9,094 nucleotides of DNA from the NCBI GenBank assembly GCA_028288645.1, contig JAQBNJ010000250.1, forward strand, positions 1 through 9,094, written 5' to 3'. The notes under the pieces were generated by a model that made no database searches, was not told the DNA's origin, and saw only the letters and a program-made list of their open reading frames with translations. This DNA comes from Sediminibacterium sp. (GTDB lineage Bacteria; Bacteroidota; Bacteroidia; Chitinophagales; Chitinophagaceae). Each line of letters starts with the position of its first letter. Position 1 is the first letter of the stretch. Positions 6,719 to 9,094 of this stretch are shown piece after piece. The position numbers were made by a program, and so were the translations under genes.

Positions 6719-6758
6719 GAATGTTTTGTTTGATTTGATATTATCCTGCATTTCCTTC

Positions 6759-6766
6759 CAAATATA
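6759..6766 (-). promoter_or_regulatory. candidate -7 promoter element for the TlpA-type gene
   Basis: The minus strand reads TATATTTG, an exact TAnnTTTG match. Transcription would start near 6754, giving a leader of about 36 bases to the ATG at 6718. It directly abuts the T-tract of the upstream gene's terminator (6766-6772). No clear -33 TTTG is visible because that position is occupied by the terminator stem. Confidence 0.5.
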
Positions 6767-6789
6767 AAAAAATCCCGCTGTTCGCGGGA
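6766..6789 (-). terminator. intrinsic terminator after the small conserved gene
   Basis: On the minus strand TCCCGC (complement of 6784-6789) pairs with GCGGGA (complement of 6773-6778) around a five-base loop. Seven Ts follow (complement of 6766-6772). It lies 25 bases after the stop codon at 6815-6817. Stem and U-tract are strong. Confidence 0.9.
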
Positions 6790-6814
6790 CTTAATATTGA
6801 TGAATGGTTGAACG

Positions 6815-7219
6815 CTACATAGGATCACCGGTGAGGTGGATCTTGGTCATATCATGATATTGGTTTTGCAATTGATGCACATAATGGACATCGGGATTAT
6901 GGCGCCTGTCTTCACGGTACCACATTTCCATTTTGGAAAAGTCTCCCGGGGTCGGTGTAACAATACGGAAAGAACCTTTCATATACTTTACCGAACCATC
7001 GTCATTCTCATGCTTACCGAAATTGAGTTTCAGCAAAGCATCTTCAGTCAGATCAATCGGATACAGGTGATCCGTTTCAAACCAGAATTCCTGTACATCG
7101 GTTTGCACGCAAACCTGTTTTTCACCTCCGTTCAAATTCACCACTTCCCCGTTCCACATTTTTCCTTCGTATTCGGCATTTACATAATCACCGATCTTGA
7201 TGTCGCTAAATTTAATCAT
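6815..7219 (-). CDS. small conserved protein of unknown function
   Basis: This encodes a 134-residue cytoplasmic protein without a signal peptide or membrane segment. The N-terminal half (about 5-55: IKIGDYVNAEYEGKMWNGEV, then VCVQTDVQEFWF) is beta-rich and could be an SH3/Tudor-like barrel; this is inference. The middle LTEDALLKLNFGKHENDDGS (57-76) and the C-terminal VHYVHQLQNQYHDMTK (111-126) resemble a motif seen in many uncharacterised Bacteroidota proteins with ILTEEWL.KFGF and VHQLQNLYFALTG segments. No function is assigned. The start at 7219 is chosen because it is the first ATG before the conserved region and the frame upstream runs through palindromic intergenic DNA. It is bounded by its own terminator and by the terminator of hmgA, so it appears to be a single-gene unit. 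Confidence 0.85.
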   Translation of the reverse strand: MIKFSDIKIGDYVNAEYEGKMWNGEVVNLNGGEKQVCVQTDVQEFWFETDHLYPIDLTEDALLKLNFGKHENDDGSVKYMKGSFRIVTPTPGDFSKMEMWYREDRRHNPDVHYVHQLQNQYHDMTKIHLTGDPM

Positions 7220-7284
7220 ATGGCAATAGATTTTAGGATGATAAGTTAGGAATTTTTTGGGAAGGAAAAAAAAGTGGGTAGTCA

Positions 7285-7314
7285 ATGGCTCATTGACCGT
7301 GGTCAATGAGCCAT
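7285..7314. repeat. near-perfect palindrome upstream of the small conserved gene
   Basis: Arms 7285-7298 and 7301-7314 (14 bp) are exact reverse complements separated by only two bases. The word CATTGAC/GTCAATG occurs three times here (7281-7287, 7291-7297, 7302-7308). It lies 66 bases upstream of the ATG at 7219. It could be an operator for a dimeric regulator, a cruciform, or another member of the word-iterated palindromes. No evidence separates these. Confidence 0.7.
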
Positions 7315-7336
7315 ACGGCACTGCTGTTCTGAAGGG

Positions 7337-7407
7337 AAAAAAATTGCCACAGAAAACACAGATTACCACAGAAAAAATCTGTGAAAATCTGTGTTTTCTG
7401 TGGCAAT
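7337..7407 (-). terminator. CACAGA-word hairpin acting as intrinsic terminator of hmgA
   Basis: Bases 7343-7364 and 7386-7407 are perfect 22-bp inverted arms. The 21-base loop contains a nested hairpin, CACAGA (7367-7372) with TCTGTG (7378-7383). The word CACAGA occurs three times in the left half and TCTGTG three times in the right half, with symmetrical 9- and 10-base spacing. On the minus strand the stem is followed by seven Ts (complement of 7337-7343). It begins 27 bases after the hmgA stop codon. It is both the strongest hairpin in the window and a member of the word-iterated palindrome class. Confidence 0.85.
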
Positions 7408-7434
7408 AATGCTAAGAAGAAAGTCTTGGATTCA

Positions 7435-8592
7435 TCACTCCGCCCAACTCATGGTATACCCCGGGTTCTCTATTTCCAGTGCGGCTTCCGTTAATTGCAG
7501 GGGGTGAAAAGTATCCACCATTACGGCCAGTTCCCGGGTTTCTTTTTTCCCGATGCTTTTTTCAACCGCGCCGGGATGCGGGCCATGCGGTATACCGGCA
7601 GGATGCAGTGTGATCATTCCCCTCGTCACATTTTTACGGCTCATAAAATCGCCGGCTACATAATACAGCACTTCATCGCTATCGATATTGCTGTGATTAT
7701 AGGGCGCAGGCACCGCATCGGGATGGTAATCATATAATCTCGGGCAGAAACTGCAGACCACGAAATTATGGGCTTCAAATGTCTGGTGAACCGGCGGCGG
7801 CTGATGTACCCTGCCCGTGATGGGTTCAAAATCGTGGATGCTGAATGCGTAGGGATAGCAGCAGCCATCCCATCCGATCACATCAAAAGGATGGTGTGCA
7901 TAATGCAATCCATATAAAATGCCTTTCTTTTTTGTTTTGATGAGAAAGTCACCTTCTTCATCGATGGTAGCGAGGTTTTGCGGTGTGCGTATATCCCTTT
8001 CGCAATAAGGCGAATGCTCCATCAACTGGCCGTATTTGCTTACGTATTTTTTGGGATAACGAATAGGGCTGAAACTTTCCACTATAAACAAACGGTTATC
8101 CGCATTGTCAAAATGAATCTGATAGATCGTTCCGCGGGGTATCACCAGGTAATCGCCGTAGGCAAATGATATTTCTCCATACTGCGTTTTCAGTTTGCCA
8201 CTTCCTTCGTGGATGAAGATCATTTCATCGGCATCTGCATTTTTATAAAAATAATCATGCATGCTTTCCTGCGGCGCGGCCAGTACAATATGGCAATCGC
8301 CATTAACCAATACAGCCTTGCGGCTCTGCAGGAAATCTTTTTGTGGTTTAATATGAAAGCCTTCGAAGCTTCGGTGTTTCAGCATTTTTTCTTCGGCCAC
8401 TTTCGGCATCATATTCACCGGTTCATCGGTATGGATGATCTGCGTGGGCGGCCAGGTATGGTATAACAAAGAATAATCATTGCTGAATCCTTCGGTTGAA
8501 AATAATTGTTCGGAATATAATGTACCATCCGGTTTACGGAACTGTGTGTGCCGTTTATGCGGAATGGTGCCGGAGGTTTGATAGTGCGGCAT
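7435..8592 (-). CDS. hmgA: homogentisate 1,2-dioxygenase
   Basis: This 385-residue enzyme opens the ring of homogentisate to 4-maleylacetoacetate in tyrosine/phenylalanine catabolism, using Fe(II) and O2 in the cytoplasm. Diagnostic stretches are YHTWPPT (44-50), YLVIPRGTIYQIHF (148-161), GWDGCCYPYAF (240-250), PDAVPAPYNH (291-300) and HPAGIPHGPHPG (330-341). By comparison with the human enzyme (H335, E341, H371) the iron ligands are probably H300, E307 and H336. The H-to-E spacing is seven here against six in human. It is the short bacterial form (about 385 against about 440 residues). The ATG at 8592 gives the conserved N-terminus MPHYQTSGTIPHKRHTQF; the open frame upstream crosses a repeat tract and is not protein-like. 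hppD and fahA are not adjacent. A strong terminator follows. Annotation of the short form as homogentisate-specific is by family and not proven here. Confidence 0.92.
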   Translation of the reverse strand: MPHYQTSGTIPHKRHTQFRKPDGTLYSEQLFSTEGFSNDYSLLYHTWPPTQIIHTDEPVNMMPKVAEEKMLKHRSFEGFHIKPQKDFLQSRKAVLVNGDCHIVLAAPQESMHDYFYKNADADEMIFIHEGSGKLKTQYGEISFAYGDYLVIPRGTIYQIHFDNADNRLFIVESFSPIRYPKKYVSKYGQLMEHSPYCERDIRTPQNLATIDEEGDFLIKTKKKGILYGLHYAHHPFDVIGWDGCCYPYAFSIHDFEPITGRVHQPPPVHQTFEAHNFVVCSFCPRLYDYHPDAVPAPYNHSNIDSDEVLYYVAGDFMSRKNVTRGMITLHPAGIPHGPHPGAVEKSIGKKETRELAVMVDTFHPLQLTEAALEIENPGYTMSWAE

Positions 8593-8597
8593 TTGCT

Positions 8598-8632
8598 GGT
8601 TTGGGGTTTGTGGTTTGTGGTTTGGGGTTGGA
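8598..8632. repeat. GGTTTGT heptamer tandem array at the hmgA start
   Basis: Five heptamers lie head to tail: GGTTTGG, GGTTTGT, GGTTTGT, GGTTTGG and GGTTGGA. They begin five bases upstream of the hmgA ATG (8590-8592), so the mRNA leader next to the start codon is a C/A-rich array. No inverted half is present, unlike the related element after rpsK (731-792). A small hairpin, GTTGG/CCAAC, overlaps its distal end (8627-8645). The plus strand is G-rich enough for a two-layer quadruplex, which is speculative. Confidence 0.8.
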
Positions 8633-8700
8633 TGTAGCACCCAACTCCATTTCTTAACTGCTATTAGGCTAAGGTTTCGATAATTGGAGGGAGAGCATGA

Positions 8701-8715
8701 GGAAATAATATTTCC
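8701..8715. promoter_or_regulatory. short dyad in the hmgA upstream region
   Basis: GGAAAT (8701-8706) and ATTTCC (8710-8715) are perfect inverted arms with a three-base spacer, about 110 bases upstream of the hmgA ATG. It is a possible operator, unsupported otherwise. No TAnnTTTG match was found in the 283-bp region 8593-8875. Confidence 0.25.
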
Positions 8716-8810
8716 AGATGCGTTTATCGATCCAGTAGGTAAAATTTCTGTGGAGAGGCATGGAGATAAAGTTACGGAATTATCAGCATGCTGCATATAA
8801 TCAACCCAAA

Positions 8811-8860
8811 CCGTGCCTCTGTGCCTCCGTGTGAGATTTAATTTGCACACGGAGGCACAG
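8811..8860. repeat. GTGCCTCC-word palindrome after the glycosyltransferase
   Basis: Octamers GTGCCTCT (8813-8820) and GTGCCTCC (8821-8828) are in tandem, then the inverse follows. Bases 8819-8833 and 8846-8860 are perfect 15-bp arms around a 12-base AT-rich loop. The element begins 15 bases after the stop codon of the glycosyltransferase (8876-8878). No T-tract follows on the minus strand, so it is not a classical terminator. A degenerate GGAGAGGCATGGAGA copy of the word occurs near 8750-8765. Confidence 0.8.
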
Positions 8861-8875
8861 TTAGTGGCCGAAAAT

Positions 8876-9094
8876 TTAAACAGCTTTATTATTTGCTTCC
8901 ATATTTAATTCCCGAAGCCTTATATATTTTAACCAGGTGTACAATGCATTCATTTTGGCAACAGTAAAACCAGCTTCACCATCTAAAAATCCGAGACGGA
9001 GTAAATAATTTTTAAAGAAAGAAAATGCAGGTGCAACACGGCATAATATCCAGGAAGCTTTTTTGCCCTGTTGGTAATATTTCTGCGCATTCAA
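8876..9094 (-). CDS. C-terminal part of a family 2 glycosyltransferase (WaaE/KdtX-like), partial
   Basis: Only the last 72 codons are inside the window. The frame is open at 9094, where the first complete codon is TTG (Leu) and not a start. The visible part, YYQQGKKASWILCRVAPAFSFFKNYLLRLGFLDGEAGF then AKMNALYTWLKYIRLREL, matches the C-terminal amphipathic tail of GT2 enzymes of the WaaE/KdtX lipopolysaccharide-core type, in which GFLDG and the LKYxKLRE helix are recurrent. The catalytic GT-A domain with its DxD lies outside the window. It probably acts at the inner face of the cytoplasmic membrane in lipopolysaccharide or glycan synthesis. The role is inferred from the tail only. Confidence 0.8.
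   Translation of the reverse strand: MNAQKYYQQGKKASWILCRVAPAFSFFKNYLLRLGFLDGEAGFTVAKMNALYTWLKYIRLRELNMEANNKAV

Noticed and set aside
6719..6751. Upstream ATG of the TlpA-type gene
   Set aside because: It would put 11 polar residues before the signal peptide, and the candidate promoter leaves almost no leader for it.
6836..7249. Plus-strand 137-codon open frame
   Set aside because: It is antisense to the small conserved gene, which has the conserved motifs, a terminator and a clear start.
7220..7369. Possible 50-residue N-terminal extension of the small conserved protein
   Set aside because: It is a translation of the palindromic intergenic region, and the conserved domain starts at 7219.
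8593..8850. Possible 86-residue N-terminal extension of hmgA in the open frame
   Set aside because: It crosses the heptamer array and the hmgA upstream region, has no family similarity, and the conserved N-terminus begins at the ATG at 8590-8592.
3..8860. CRISPR array
   Set aside because: Repeated words are 7-14 bases, adjacent and inverted, with no regular spacers and no cas genes.
1..9094. tRNA, rRNA or riboswitch
   Set aside because: No cloverleaf, rRNA segment or conserved riboswitch core was recognised on either strand.

Overview
The window reads as chromosomal DNA from a Bacteroidota member, most likely the Chitinophagaceae/Chitinophaga neighbourhood. The evidence is: secreted proteins with an A|Q signal-peptidase junction; no clear Shine-Dalgarno sequences; promoter -7 elements of the TAnnTTTG type; the cysteine-poor form of ribosomal protein L36; a DUF4369-TlpA type thioredoxin protein; and the short bacterial form of homogentisate dioxygenase. 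Genus is an inference. Every recognised gene lies on the minus strand, so transcription runs from high to low coordinates.

Layout in transcription order: the 3' end of a family 2 glycosyltransferase (8876-9094, open at the window edge); a homogentisate 1,2-dioxygenase (7435-8592); a small conserved protein of unknown function (6815-7219); a secreted TlpA-type thioredoxin (5576-6718); a 932-residue secreted protein with a gluzincin metallopeptidase motif, a probable beta-propeller and a probable outer-membrane barrel (2596-5394); then the ribosomal block infA, rpmJ, rpsM, rpsK, rpsD (2258 down to 52). rpoA and rplQ would be expected just beyond position 1 but are not visible. The ribosomal block appears to start afresh at infA, which has two TAnnTTTG matches upstream, rather than following secY/map. 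Intrinsic terminators separate hmgA, the small protein and tlpA, so these look like independent units.

The most striking content is between the genes. Almost every stop codon is followed, often within 10-30 bases, by an element with one architecture: a word of about 7-10 bases repeated with variation, then the same word repeated as its reverse complement. The word differs from gap to gap: GTGAATG after rpsD, GGTTTGT/TGTTTGT after rpsK, GGAATTTT-like octamers after rpsM and again after rpmJ, AGCTCAC-like heptamers on both sides of the 932-residue gene, CACAGA after hmgA (where it forms a 22-bp terminator stem), and GTGCCTCC after the glycosyltransferase. Members of one word family also differ by whole heptamers. 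These elements widen the spacers inside the ribosomal cluster to 110-188 bp. They are the best candidate in the window for something not well described: a class of word-iterated palindromes attached to gene ends, with an unknown origin and role.

The second candidate is the 932-residue protein, whose domain combination suggests a surface or periplasmic protease-barrel of unknown substrate. The other genes are ordinary housekeeping or catabolic genes.
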